Shown here: positions 1 to 10,420 of the stretch, piece after piece | Numbering within the stretch: position 1 is the first letter of the stretch | Layout of the letters: each line of letters starts with the position of its first letter | Source of the DNA: Ottelia alismoides | Lineage: Eukaryota > Streptophyta > Magnoliopsida > Alismatales > Hydrocharitaceae | Direction: 5' to 3' | DNA length: 64,000 bases | NCBI GenBank assembly: GCA_037367405.1 | Contig: JAZKJV010010133.1 | Coordinates: 411,267 to 475,266 of the forward strand | The notes under the pieces: generated by a model | What the model was told of the DNA's origin: nothing | The model's database searches: none | What the model saw: only the letters and a program-made list of their open reading frames with translations | Translations under genes and position numbers: made by a program

Positions 1-1295
1 AGTTTATTAGAAAATATATAATTAAGTATATTAAATGATTTTATTAATTTTTGATTACAAAATAGAAAATGTTTATTATTTTATGTTGTATTTTAATTTA
101 ATTTTTATTTATTTTTTGTGTTATTTATTATAAGTGAATTTTTTAAGAGTATGTTTATAGGTATATTCATCTTTGTTATGGCTATTTTATTTGTATGTTG
201 TATTTTTATTTTATTTTTTTGTTTTCTTTTTATATATTTTTAACTTATTTTTAAGTATATAAATATATTTTTTGTTATATTTTTATAATGTAATATATAC
301 TTAAATAAATAGGGGTATAAATTATGTAAGTGTACTTAGTGCATATTCATCTATGCATTTTTTATAATATTTTATTTTATGAATTTTCATTTGTTTTATT
401 TTATATTTATATTTTAAATAAGATATAAATAATATTTAAATTCATATAAAAATATAAAAGAATAAATAATGAAAGAAGTAGTTTCACTTTTATTTATTTA
501 CATGTATCAGGAGAGGTATTTTACCTATATATTTATATGGACTTATTTTTTGTGCTTTATTTGTGGTGTTAACTTTGTTCTAATATGTTTATAAGTTAAA
601 AATAATATTTACAAAATTATAAACAATATATAATCATAAAATAATAAATATTAAGTAAAATGAATATTTTATTTGATTATATAGTACAAAAGGGGTTCAA
701 AACCTAACTTTTACATATTAACCCCCAAATGAAACCACCTTCATTAAATAGCTTATTAAGAGTTATATACAATTAAAGGTGATTTCAATACATTTTCAAT
801 TTAGATATGGGTATGTGAAGTTTAGATCTTGGCTTTTTATTCTGTGTATAGAAAGTATACAGTATATTATTTTTACATGAAATCAATTTTGTATTTTTCT
901 ATACATTATTATCTACAACATCCATGCACAAAATTTCTTTATTTGAGGTGTAAATAATAAAGAATAAAATATATTCAAAAAATGCTTTGTTCAATGAATA
1001 AAAGAATTGGGTTTTTATTGTATTCATGGCCCTTATCTCCCCCTACTTTATTCCATGTCGACCAATTTAATTCTTGATTTGGTCTCGAGGATTAGGATCA
1101 TAAAATACCCTTGGTAGTTATTTTTTTCTTTTATTTTCTTTATTCTATAATTTATGCATAAAAAGTAGTATTATTTACACAATGGATGCATTAAATAATA
1201 AATGTTATTTTGTACAAATTAATGCTATTTACATGTATTAGCTAGGTTTTAATGCCAAAATGATCGAATAAAGGTGATGAAATGGATATTCATCA
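1..1295 (-). repeat. Element B 3' LTR, partial (cut by window edge)
   Basis: This AT-rich sequence has no credible gene. It matches 50067-51296, the distal part of the other B LTR, with scattered substitutions and small indels. Shared landmarks include a segment with ATATACAATTAAAGGTGATTT and the end at TTCATCA. The terminal CA is followed at once by the polypurine tract, which fixes the boundary at 1295. Weaker similarity to the LTR of element C (near 34840-35368) shows that B and C are related families. Confidence 0.87.
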
Positions 1296-1312
1296 CCCCC
1301 TTATACTTGCCT
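1296..1312 (-). promoter_or_regulatory. Element B polypurine tract
   Basis: On the minus strand this reads GGCAAGTATAAGGGGG and abuts the TGATGA end of the 3' LTR. Position and purine content mark it as the primer for plus-strand DNA synthesis. The core AAGTATA-GGGGG recurs in all four Athila-type elements here. Confidence 0.8.
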
Positions 1313-3279
1313 TTGCTAGTCCCAAGCAAACACTTATGCAATAAGTAGAGAAAATGAAAAGCAAAGAAAAGAAAAAGAAAGAAAGTGGATTAAGTTTAAT
1401 TCTCAAACTTGTCTTCACAAAATCAAAGTTTCGAGCTTAAGTTGGACTATGGGAATTTTGGTGATGTCGGAACCATATTGGGAATCGGATTTGAAGCAAA
1501 ACAGCCTTCGAGAATCCCAAAACTCTGCTCAAGTCTCCTCAATAACTAGGTCAGAATACTTCAACCCATACGCAAAACCTTATGACTATGAGTCTCACTT
1601 GTATAGTGTATGTGATGGTGGCTCTCCCCAACTGAAATGACAAAGAGACTGACTTCTCCAACATGACAACCCAATGATTCCCCAATCCAGCAACTCTTTC
1701 ATGGAGGAGTGGGTATTCCCTTCTAAGTTCAAGAGACAACCATCTCAAGAGGAGGGCGTGAAGAGAAGAATGGACGGTAGCCAGTGTAGCTACCTATCTT
1801 AAGATGCATGACCTGTGTAGTCAAGCCATCCAACTGCAGGTTCACAATGTATGACATTGAAGTTCAAGCTTGCTTATTGACTACACAAATATATACACTT
1901 CGGCAAGCATTTTTTTCAATCAGGCCAGTCCACTTTTTTGGAGTTTTTGCTTTTAGAAAAAACTATCAACAACATTTACATAAGGAGATTTTCCTCTTGA
2001 GCCAGTAGACTATCCCTCTTTTGAAGCATTATTGCAACCCACACTCTCTTGTCTTTAGATGTCTCTGCTACTGGACGGTTGGGGTGCACTTCTCTCCCTA
2101 GACGAGGACAAATATTTTTACTTGTGTGCCTCTCATACTGGCAAATCCAATCCCCTCACCACTCCAATTGAGTTGAGCTGAGTGAATGATGCAAGTGTCC
2201 AAGTTAGGTCATTGTCAACAAGAGTCGTGAGTGTGCTCTGAAATACTCTACTCAGGCAGTCAGTACGACATTGAACAAATTCTTGTGATTCTCAAAGAAT
2301 TAAGTCAACTAGACCTGAAGTACCTCAATTCCAGTTCCTATAAGGTTCCTGTGATTAGGTAGATTTAAGGTCCAACCATGCTCCAATCTTTGAATTTTAC
2401 TTAGACTGATTCAATTATCTAACTCAATCCAAAAAATGTGAATGCTATGCAAATGATTTACAATGCAATGAAAAATATTTATGTGATGGAATTTTCAAAC
2501 TTTTGAACATTTTATGGATTTATGAAAAAGGTTTTGCAAAATTTTTATGCAATTTTTCAAAAAAGATTTTTGCAAATACTTTTGGTATTTTTGGTTTTGC
2601 AAATGTTTTTTGGCTATTTGAAAATAAAAGATTTTGGATAAAACTAGGTACAACCATTTACATGGAGATGCATCTGATATTTCATGAGTTGGAATTTTAT
2701 TATATTACAAGGGATATGTGATAATTTTTACATATATTATAATAAAGAATTTTGTTGTGATGTATAAATTCCTGAAACTTTATTTGAAAATGATTTTGCA
2801 AACAATTTGAAAACTATAGTCCAACATAATTTTTACAAATAATTTTTACAAACATTTGAAAATCAATTTGGAAATATTTTTCAAACAATATATATAGATT
2901 TTTCGAATACTTTTACCACCATTTACAAATAATTTTTCACAACATTTTTAATCACACAAAGAAAAAGAATTTTTACAAGCAAAACATTTTTACAAAGGTT
3001 GAAGACCTTTTTCAAAATATTTTTCAAACGTTTTTCAAAAGATTTTCCCAACAGATTTTCAAGCTCTTTTTTTATTTACAAAACATTCTTACCTGATTAA
3101 TCATTATATATAAAATAGTTTAAGGAATAATGCACATCTTTTTTATTAAGTGATTTAATCAGGTTTTATATGTTTGTATATGAATAGTAATTTAGCCATA
3201 CTTATTTGAAAATACGAAAGTATGAGTTATGGTTAAAGTATATACAGATTATATACAAACTCCCTATACTTAGCTTGAG
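1313..3279 (-). other. Element B 3' noncoding region, distal part
   Basis: This region has no convincing protein. It aligns by eye with 35386-37308 of C, 6794-8183 of A and, more loosely, 55812-57141 of E. Shared blocks include the segment around GTAGCCAGTGTAGCTACC (near 1779), a block around CCTCTTGAGCCAGTAGACTA (near 1993), GTCCAAGTTAGGTCATTGTC and AAGAATTAAGTCAACTAGAC (near 2297). Beyond about 2450 it becomes T-rich low-complexity sequence with many TTTTGCAAA-like words, as in C. The last bases carry one arm of the first polypurine-like hairpin (3261-3274), after which element A interrupts it. Confidence 0.75.
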
Positions 3280-3284
3280 CTATG
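3280..3284. repeat. Target-site duplication of element A, left copy
   Basis: CTATG stands directly before the TGAT start of the left LTR of A. The same five bases follow the right LTR at 19849-19853. In element C the undisturbed homologous site reads continuously across this point (near 37321-37340), which confirms the insertion. Confidence 0.92.
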
Positions 3285-4310
3285 TGATGTCGCCTCTCGC
3301 TACCCTTGTTAATTCAGGCAAATTAATGTCCAAATTATTTGTCAATGTTTGTTGCAGTCGGATAACGAAAGGGAATATCAAAAACCACTTTTACTTTAAT
3401 TAAGTCAATTTCGAGTGGCAAATTTTTTTTACTAGGTGAAGTCCAAGGTCGAACTCAGGGAGGCATCTGTCTCCTTAGGTTGATTTTTAGCAAAGTCCAA
3501 GTGTGTGATTTTCGTGGAATATTTTTTTGGTCCTTTTTCTATTTTTTATGCGAGACACATGGAACAATCAAGCCAATTTAGAACTTAAATCAGAAATGTG
3601 TTCAAATAAAGTCCAAAAATTATAAAAATTGGCCAGATGGTGAAATATGGTGAAATTAAGCAGCCCTAATTTTTTTGGAATTTTCTGACACTAGATGAAT
3701 TTACTATGAATTTAAAATGAATGCACGGTGATTTTTACTAATTTAATTTTAATAAATATCAAATCATAAAATTTTAGGGAAATAAAATTATCCTAGATAG
3801 ACCTAATGATGAGGAATCTAAGAAAATTGTCAAACCTTAATTTTAATGTGAAATGGACCTATTAAAAATAAACTAAGGAAATCACCAATTAATTTATTTA
3901 GGCCTTGAAATGCATGCAAATGAGATGAAATTTTTATGCAATGTTAAGTTAATTATCCTATAGCTACTGTGATTTTTTGGGAAATTTTTTCGAGTTACAG
4001 AGAATTAAACTATTAATTAAAAGGTCCAATTGGGCAAAATATCACATAAATAAACCAATTAATTAATTTAAAATTCTACTTATACCACAAAAATATGACA
4101 AGTGTCACAACAGATAAAGGACAAGTTACACTACAACATGCAATTTTTGGAGTTTAAAAATGATGCAAGATGACACATAGATATGTGTGCAAAGACAAGG
4201 GTGTAACTGCAATACAGAGAATAAAAATTACATAAAAAATAAATATGCTGACAGGGACCTGAATGTAATTACCTATAATAAAGGGGGTGGAATGAAATTT
4301 CTCCATGGCC

Positions 4311-4416
4311 GCACGTGTTCCTCACGTGGGGGCGCTTCACAGGGACTGATCTGCAATTTCGGAAAGTTCTAGGGGATTTCGTGCAATTTACCCCGACGCA
4401 CGTGCTACTCACGTGG
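4311..4416. repeat. Tandem G-box unit in the left LTR of A
   Basis: The word GCACGTGTTCCTCACGTGGG at 4311 recurs as GCACGTGCTACTCACGTGGG at 4398, a period of 87 bp. The right LTR of A has a single copy near 17430-17450. G-box and ABRE-like CACGTG cores are known plant bZIP and bHLH binding sites; their use here is inferred. The copy number difference arose after insertion, by gain on the left or loss on the right. Confidence 0.7.
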
Positions 4417-6223
4417 GGCGCCTTAGGCTCGGGTGACGTCGGCGGCTCGGTACGAGGCTCGGGCACCCTGGAGGTTCGGCTGAGGCTCGGAGTAGCTTCG
4501 GGTGGTCCGAGCCTAGAGGTCGGGGAAGAGGCTCAGACCCGTCGACGTGGTTGTCTAGGAGCCACTGGATCTAGATGGATCCAACGGTGATGTGCTGCTC
4601 CGGTGATTGGACACGTGGCTCGCTCTTGTCCGTGGGATCACAGCTAATCCCACGGCTGTCTGCTGCTCCGGATGATGGGTGACGTGGATGGCTAGGGACC
4701 GTTCGATCAAGATATTCGAACGGTGGCTGGAGCTTCGTCCTTAACGGTCCTTCACCACCTGCGGAGGAGTTGACGGGGCTCCAGCGAAGGGGGCTTTCCT
4801 CTGCCCGATCCTCCTGGCGTCGTTGAAGCTCGATGGTGACTCTGAAGTAGCTCGGAAGGTTCGCGGCGGTGCGGCGAAGGCTCAGGATGTCTTAGGAGCG
4901 GAGGAGGCGTGCTGGAGCTCACTGGCGATGAAGCTTGAATGTAGCTTCGATGAGCTTCCGACCAGTGAAGGATTAAGCACCTGCAAGGGGTTAGCGATAG
5001 CCGAAGCACGTGGGGCTATGTGTGGAGAGGCGGGAGGCGAACGACGAGGCCTATGGCGGCGCACGGGTGGTCCGACGATGGTGCTCCGCCCAAGTGGTGG
5101 AGCTGGAGTCGATGGAAGGTGGAATGCGTCGTCGAAGGGTGTGGAGTATGGCGCGAAGATCAGAGCTCTGTCGCGGAGCTCGGAGAGGTGAAAGTGAAGC
5201 GAGAGGATAAAGGTGGAAGGCAAATAAATAGGGAGAAATCAAAGGGAAAATTAAGACGAAGATCAAAGGAAGATGGAGGAGGTTACCTAGGGATTGGAGC
5301 TTGGTCTCGAGTTCCAGGTCGTCGCTCGAAGGGGTGGTAGGGCCCTGAGCTCAAGCAGCTTCGCGGAGGAGGGGCTGCAGCATGACGGTGGCGCCGTGGA
5401 TCTCGCCGGAGAAGAAGGTTGTTTTCGCTCAAGGAGACTCTCAATTTCTGTCACCAATTGAAGGTTTCGAGCTCTAGGTTCCTCTCTGGGGTGGCAGATG
5501 GGCGTGAAGGTGGCTGGAGGGCGAGTGGAGTTCGAGGTCGTAGTGGAGCGAATTTCATGGGGAGTGAGGTGGCTGGCGTAGATGAGGGGAGAGTGGTGCA
5601 GGTCGTGGCGGTGTTGGCGGTCGGCGAGGGTAGCTGGAGTGGGCCGAGAATAGATAGGGGCAACCCCCTCGCGCAACGTTGAGAACATGGGAGAGAGGGG
5701 CGCCGGAGGTGGAAGACGAAGTCCTCACTGTTGGATCTTGTGATCCAACGGTGGAGAAGAAGGCGGGATGGAGCGGGTAGGATTAGATCTGGGGCGCGTT
5801 ATCTAAGGGTTGTAGGGAGACCACATGGTGCGTCGTGGGAGCAGCGTTGGCGAACGGTTGGGATCGAAGATGGCCATTTGATCAGGTGTTTGAGATTTGG
5901 TGTGGAGATAACGGCTGAGATGGGAGGCTTTTAAGGTGATCGGAAGGTGCAAGATGTGCCACGTGGAGGATTGTGGTGAAGGCGCTAATGGATGGCCCAG
6001 ATCTGAGGCGGGATGTGATCGAACGGTAATGGATAAAGGCGCACGTGGAGTGAGTTGGGCCATTGGATTCAAAGAGAAATCCAATGGCTGAGAGCAGGGG
6101 CGGCTAGGGCAAGGGGAGCGGGCTGCGTGGCGCAACCATATGGCGCCACATGGCCAGCTATGATTGGCTGAGAAGAGAAATGAGTGTAGAGAGAGAAGGA
6201 GGCTGAATTTGGAAAAACTCAAT

Positions 6224-6264
6224 CATGAAAGTTGTAGATCTCTATGAGATCTACAAGTTTCATG
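6224..6264 (-). repeat. Long inverted repeat in A LTR (putative RNA hairpin)
   Basis: Two 18-base arms around a 5-base loop differ at one position; the arms centre on GTAGATCT and AGATCTAC. The same structure lies in the right LTR at 19306-19346, and a decayed relative is in the LTR of E near 54835-54877. It lies just downstream of the TATA-like run on the minus strand, so it could form near the 5' end of the element RNA. The promoter assignment is inferred. Confidence 0.65.
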
Positions 6265-6775
6265 TTGACCAAAGACAGAGATGAGGTCAACTATGATACC
6301 AAAAATACAAATATACAAATATACACATATATAGTATACATAGAGGCCCATAAACCCAACTTTTTCCTATGAGCTCCAAATTGGATGAAATTAGTCTCAT
6401 TTTAAAGATCTTTTAATGTTTAATAAACTGAAGGTGAGTAGACCTATTTTGGAGTTGGTACAAGGGAATTATGGGATTTTTATGAATCAGGGCTTCTAGG
6501 TCTTTATTGGATATTTTACAAAGGAGATCTTGGACTTTCTTCCTCACATTATTAACTAAAGCTGTATATAATATAAGGGAGGTATTATTTTATAGGTGAA
6601 TATTTTACAAGTGATCTTGGCTTCTTATTTAATGCAAAATATGATTGCTAAAATGCATATTTTATGAATGCATGTATGAATGCTATTTATGTAATATAAA
6701 GGGAAATATGCATATATTTACTCGGGAACAAGCTTCTATTTTCAACTTTTAGAGTGATGAGTCACAGATTCATCA

Positions 6776-6793
6776 ACCCCCTATACATAAACC
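6776..6793 (-). promoter_or_regulatory. Element A polypurine tract
   Basis: On the minus strand this reads GGTTTATGTATAGGGGGT and runs into the TGATGA end of the 3' LTR. It is the expected plus-strand primer site and shares the GTATAGGGGG core with elements C and E. Confidence 0.85.
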
Positions 6794-8183
6794 TTGCTCG
6801 TCCCCGAGCAACTAAATGAAATGCAAGAGTGAAATGATTTTGGGTTCCATACCAAGATCATGAGCAAAAGTTGAAAATGGAGGTTGACTCGACCTTTGGA
6901 TTAATTGTGTGGCGGAACCTTATTGGGACCTGAACTTAAGACCTAACAGACTTCAAGTCCACAAGTCTTCTATTCAAGACGCCTCAACAGTCAGGTCAGA
7001 ACAAATCCTCAAACGCAAATTTCTGATGACTATGATTCTTACTTGTACTGTGTAAGTGAAATGTAACTCTCCATATCAGAATTGACTCGGAACCAGCCTC
7101 CTCTAACAAGGTAACTCAATAACCCGGTCCAGTAACTCTTTCCTCGAGGAGCAGGGTATTCCCATCTAAGTTCAAGAGTGCCCAGCTCAAGAGGAGGGGG
7201 TAGAGAAAAGAATGGATGGTAGCCAGTGTAGCTACCTATCCCGGGATGCCTGACCAGTGTAGCCAAGTTATCCAAATGCATTTCTTTGCTAATATACAGA
7301 CTCCGACAGGTATTTTATTTTCACTTGGACCTGTCTGATTTTTTTGGAGTTTTTTTTGGCATTTTTTTTCAAACTCATACAAGGTGCGGCATGTACATCA
7401 GGAGTTTTTCCTCTTGAGCCAGTAGACTATTCCTCTTTTGAAGCATTATTGCAACCCACATCGTCCCGTCCTTAGACGTCAACACTACCAGACTAGGTTG
7501 AGATGCACTACCCTCCCTAGAGGAGGACGGATGTTTCCACCTATGTGCTACTCCAAGCTAGAGGATTCTACCTCCTCACCACCTCATCAATGAAGAGCTA
7601 CGTGCATTGTGCTTGTCCAAGTTAGGTCACTGTCTATAAGAATCATGCGTATGCACGAGATATTCTACTTAGACTAATCAAGATGACATGTGAACAAAGA
7701 CTTGCAGACTCAAAGAATTAAGTCACTTGACCTGAGAAATCTTAACTCCAGTTCCTATAAGGTTCCTCTGAAATTAGGTGGATTAAGGTCAAATCAAGTC
7801 CATCCTCAATATCTACTCATAACTTGGTTCAAAACCCACTAGCTTTTCACTTTGCATATGAATGATATGCAGATGAGATGCAGATGTCATGCTATGAAGA
7901 TGAATGAAAATGCAAGACTCTTTTTCTTTTCTTTTTAGATGTAGAGATGATATGTAAGAGTAAATAAGAAGCATATTTTTTTTTATTTCCATTTTTTTCT
8001 TTTTTTCTTTTTTTTAAAGCTTTGGTATACCTCCTATGTTACAACAATTTACAAGAGTTTATAAGTGTTATACAATAAGTATACATTTTTTTCAATTTTT
8101 ACCCACCCGTAATTATTGCAAAATATATACAAAAATATGCGAAAGTACGAGCTATGGGTAAAGCATATATGTAATATATACAC
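6794..8183 (-). other. Element A 3' noncoding region (conserved block)
   Basis: This is the noncoding stretch between polypurine tract and hairpin ladder. It shares the conserved blocks seen in B, C and E: GTAGCCAGTGTAGCTACC near 7220, CCTCTTGAGCCAGTAGACTA near 7410, and GTCCAAGTTAGGTCACTGTC near 7614. A minus-strand frame of 80 codons (7039-7281) contains GSYTGYHPFFS and resembles a frame in C (35639-35917). The two differ by frame-changing indels and B has stops, so coding is doubtful. No envelope-like gene is present. Confidence 0.7.
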
Positions 8184-8547
8184 GCCCCCTATACTAAGCG
8201 TGTGTTATGTCCTCAGAGCACGAAAAGAGAGGAAAAAGACATAGCTTGTGCTAAGCGTAGGAGAGGTAAAGAGAAGAAAAAATGTATAGAAATCGACCGA
8301 CACCCCTATACTTAGGCTCTGGCAGCCTAAGTGTAGAAGAAAGTCAAAAAGTGGGGCGGACGGGGTCAAGAAGAGAAGTCGATGAATATACAATGCGGGC
8401 ATCGGTCCCCCCTATACTTAGGCTCAGGTCAGCCTAAGTATAGGATGGAAGTGAGTATGAGGACCAATGTGATCTGGAGAATGTATAGTGAACCGACTCA
8501 GGTGACTCATCCCCCCTATACTTAGGATCTGGTCATCATAAGTATAG
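8184..8547 (-). repeat. Ladder of four polypurine-like hairpins, element A
   Basis: There are four inverted repeats: 8184-8260 (arms far apart), 8302-8336, 8407-8443 and 8511-8547. Each pairs a CTATACTTAGG-like arm with a CCTAAGTATAG-like arm and has a run of four to six G on the minus strand beside one arm. Read on the element strand, each unit ends in something close to CCTAAGTATAGGGGGG, a near copy of the polypurine core at 6776-6793. Spacing is about 100 bp. The same ladders occur in B, C and E. Confidence 0.85.
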
Positions 8548-8683
8548 TCCAAGATAGTGATTCTATGAGGTGGGGATGGGTTACTAGAGTCGCGGGGGAG
8601 AAAGGATAGGATGAACAAGAACGATGATATATACAAATGAGTAGGTCTGAATCTTTCAAGATGCTGCAGATGGCTGGAGCTCA
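8548..8683 (-). other. Spacer between hairpin ladder and integrase end, element A
   Basis: This short stretch continues downstream of the integrase stop. Minus-strand open frames here are shadows without recognisable content. Confidence 0.5.
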
Positions 8684-10135
8684 CTACTGCATGGTCTCAT
8701 ACGCGGCTCGAGGTGTATCTGTTGAATCTGTCTCACGCATGAAAACAATCTCCTCAACATGGACTAACTGCTCATTGGATTCGACGAAGTGCTTCAACAA
8801 TTGTCCATTCACTAGGAATGTCGGTGCGTCATCTGCTAGATCTGAGATCTCGACACATCCACTATCATGCACCGTGTGGATGACAAATGGGCCTGACCAC
8901 TTGTACTTCAACTTGCCTTGGAAGATTTTCAGCCTAGCATTGAATAACCATACCTTCTGTCCAGGAACAAAGGTCTTTCGTCTGATATATCTATCATGCC
9001 AACGCTTCACCTTTTCCTTGCACATCAAACTGTTGTCATATGCGCGGTTTCTGGTTACCACAAGCTCATTCAGATCCAATTCTCTCTGCTTTTGCCCAAG
9101 GTGTGTGTTCCAACTGACCTTCTTGATTGCCCATTCTGATTTGTGCACTAACTCTGTGGGCAAATGGCACGGCTTTCCGAATACCATTCGGAATGGGGAG
9201 GTTCCTAACGGTGTCTTGTAAGCTGTCTTATACGCCCAGAGGACCTGATCCAATATCTGAGACCAGTCCTTCTTGTCCGGGCGGACAAGCTTTTGCAATA
9301 TAGTTTTTACCTTCCGATTCGACACCTCAGCCATACCATTGGTCTGTGGGTGGTAAGGGCTAGCGACACGATGTTCGATGCCGTAGTCCTTCAGGAGTTT
9401 CTTCACCTCCTGATTCACAAAGTGGCTACCCCCGTCGGATATCATCATTTTGGGGATCCCGAACCTAGAGATTATGTGTTCTCTAATGAATTTACAGACA
9501 GTCCTGTTGTCTACAGCTTGGGTCGGAATAGACTCCACCCATCTGGATAGATAATCTACCGCAAGAAGGATATACTCAAATCCATGGCTGACAGAGAATG
9601 GGCCCATGAAATCGATGCCCCAGGCGTCGAAGACATCACAAATGATGACAGGCTGCATCGGCATCTCATCCTTGGAACCAACAGTTCCTCCCATTCTCTG
9701 ACATACTGGGCACGACTTCGCGAAGGCGGTGGCATCGCGAAACAGAGTCGGCCAGTAAAAGCCACACTGAAGTACCTTCCATGCGGTCCTCTTCCCGGAG
9801 TGGTGTCCTCCTGCCTCCAAGCTGTGGCATAAAGAAAGGACACTCTGGTATTCCTCCTAAGGAATACACCGTCTCCAGACACAATCCGGTCCTTCAAAGA
9901 AAAGGATCGGATCCTCCTAATGGTAATGTCTAGAGTCCGACTTCAGTCGGTCGATGTGGCTCTTCGGCCAATCTTCGGGAACCTTCTTGGAGACAAGATA
10001 GTTCACGATATTGGCGTACCATGGGAGTGAGTCGACAACAAAAATCGACTCGTCAGGGAAGGAGTCTCGAATTGGTGAATCCTCGGAAGTATTAAGATCT
10101 TCGAGATGAGAGAGATGATCGGCTACTACGTTCTT
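8684..10135 (-). pseudogene. Element A integrase (with RNase H tail), broken by stops
   Basis: Integrase joins the retrotransposon DNA copy to the host chromosome. The 8684-9820 part is open for 378 codons. It shows the zinc-binding region (GGHHSG, then CPVCQRM), the catalytic aspartates in WGIDFMGPF and ISDGGSHF, the glutamate in [13 protein letters not shown], and a C-terminal part with [10 protein letters not shown] and NGQLLKHF. Upstream in the same frame lie the domain start and the tether from RNase H (NVVADHLSHLE), interrupted by TAG at 9917-9919 and 9857-9859. All three catalytic acids are intact, so the core could have been active before the stops. No chromodomain follows, as expected for Athila. 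Confidence 0.9.
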
Positions 10136-10420
10136 CTATCCAGGTTTATCACGGATGTCCAAATTAAACTCCTGGATAAGTAAAATCCATCGAAGAAGAT
10201 GCACCTTCGTGTCCTTCTTCTCCATCAGGTATTGCAGTGCCGTGTGGTCGGTGAACACAATTACCTTGGATCCAATTAAGTGAGATCTGAACTTGTCCAA
10301 GGCAAACACTACCGCAAGCATTTCCTTTTCCGTAATTGTATAGTTACGCTGAGCGGTGTCAAGCACTTTGCTTGCGTAGTGGATAGCGACCGGGACACCA
10401 TCTCTTCTTTGTCCTAACAC
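10136..10420 (-). pseudogene. Element A RNase H domain
   Basis: RNase H removes the RNA strand of the RNA-DNA hybrid during reverse transcription. The frame begins at [17 protein letters not shown] and continues with [16 protein letters not shown], a glutamate-bearing motif, and [12 protein letters not shown] with the late catalytic aspartate. The first catalytic aspartate (TDASD) lies just upstream in the RT frame. A missing base in a run of C on the plus strand, about 10423-10425, separates the two frames. The domain ends at TAG 10136-10138, after which the same frame continues into integrase. It shares the frame of gag, protease and integrase. Confidence 0.88.

Larger units (their letters stand above)
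3285..6775 (-). repeat. Element A 3' LTR
   Basis: This is a direct repeat of 16408-19848. Its ends are TGATGTCGCC and GATTCATCA. About 4300-6200 is GC-rich and the flanks are AT-rich. The GC-rich part holds G-box pairs (4311-4330, 4398-4416) and short hairpins built on CCGTT-GATC words, at 4631-4654, 4698-4724, 5730-5749 and 6061-6086. On the minus strand a TATA-like run (CTATATATGTG) lies near 6320-6330, and a long inverted repeat follows at 6224-6264. Many short open frames in the GC-rich part on both strands differ between the two LTR copies, so I do not call genes there. Confidence 0.94.

Noticed and set aside
2503..3100. T-rich TTTTGCAAA-type repeats as a satellite
   Set aside because: The words are irregular, with no fixed period, and the homologous part of C differs in spacing.
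4315..5934. Many overlapping open frames on both strands in the GC-rich part of A LTR
   Set aside because: The same region in the other LTR (17380-19015) has different start, stop and frame lengths, and none shows a known domain. High GC alone explains the long frames.
6794..8183. Envelope-like gene, known in some Athila elements between integrase and 3' LTR
   Set aside because: No frame above 80 codons, no signal peptide or membrane segments shared among A, B and C.
8637..9221. A 194-codon plus-strand frame
   Set aside because: It is the antisense shadow of the integrase of A.
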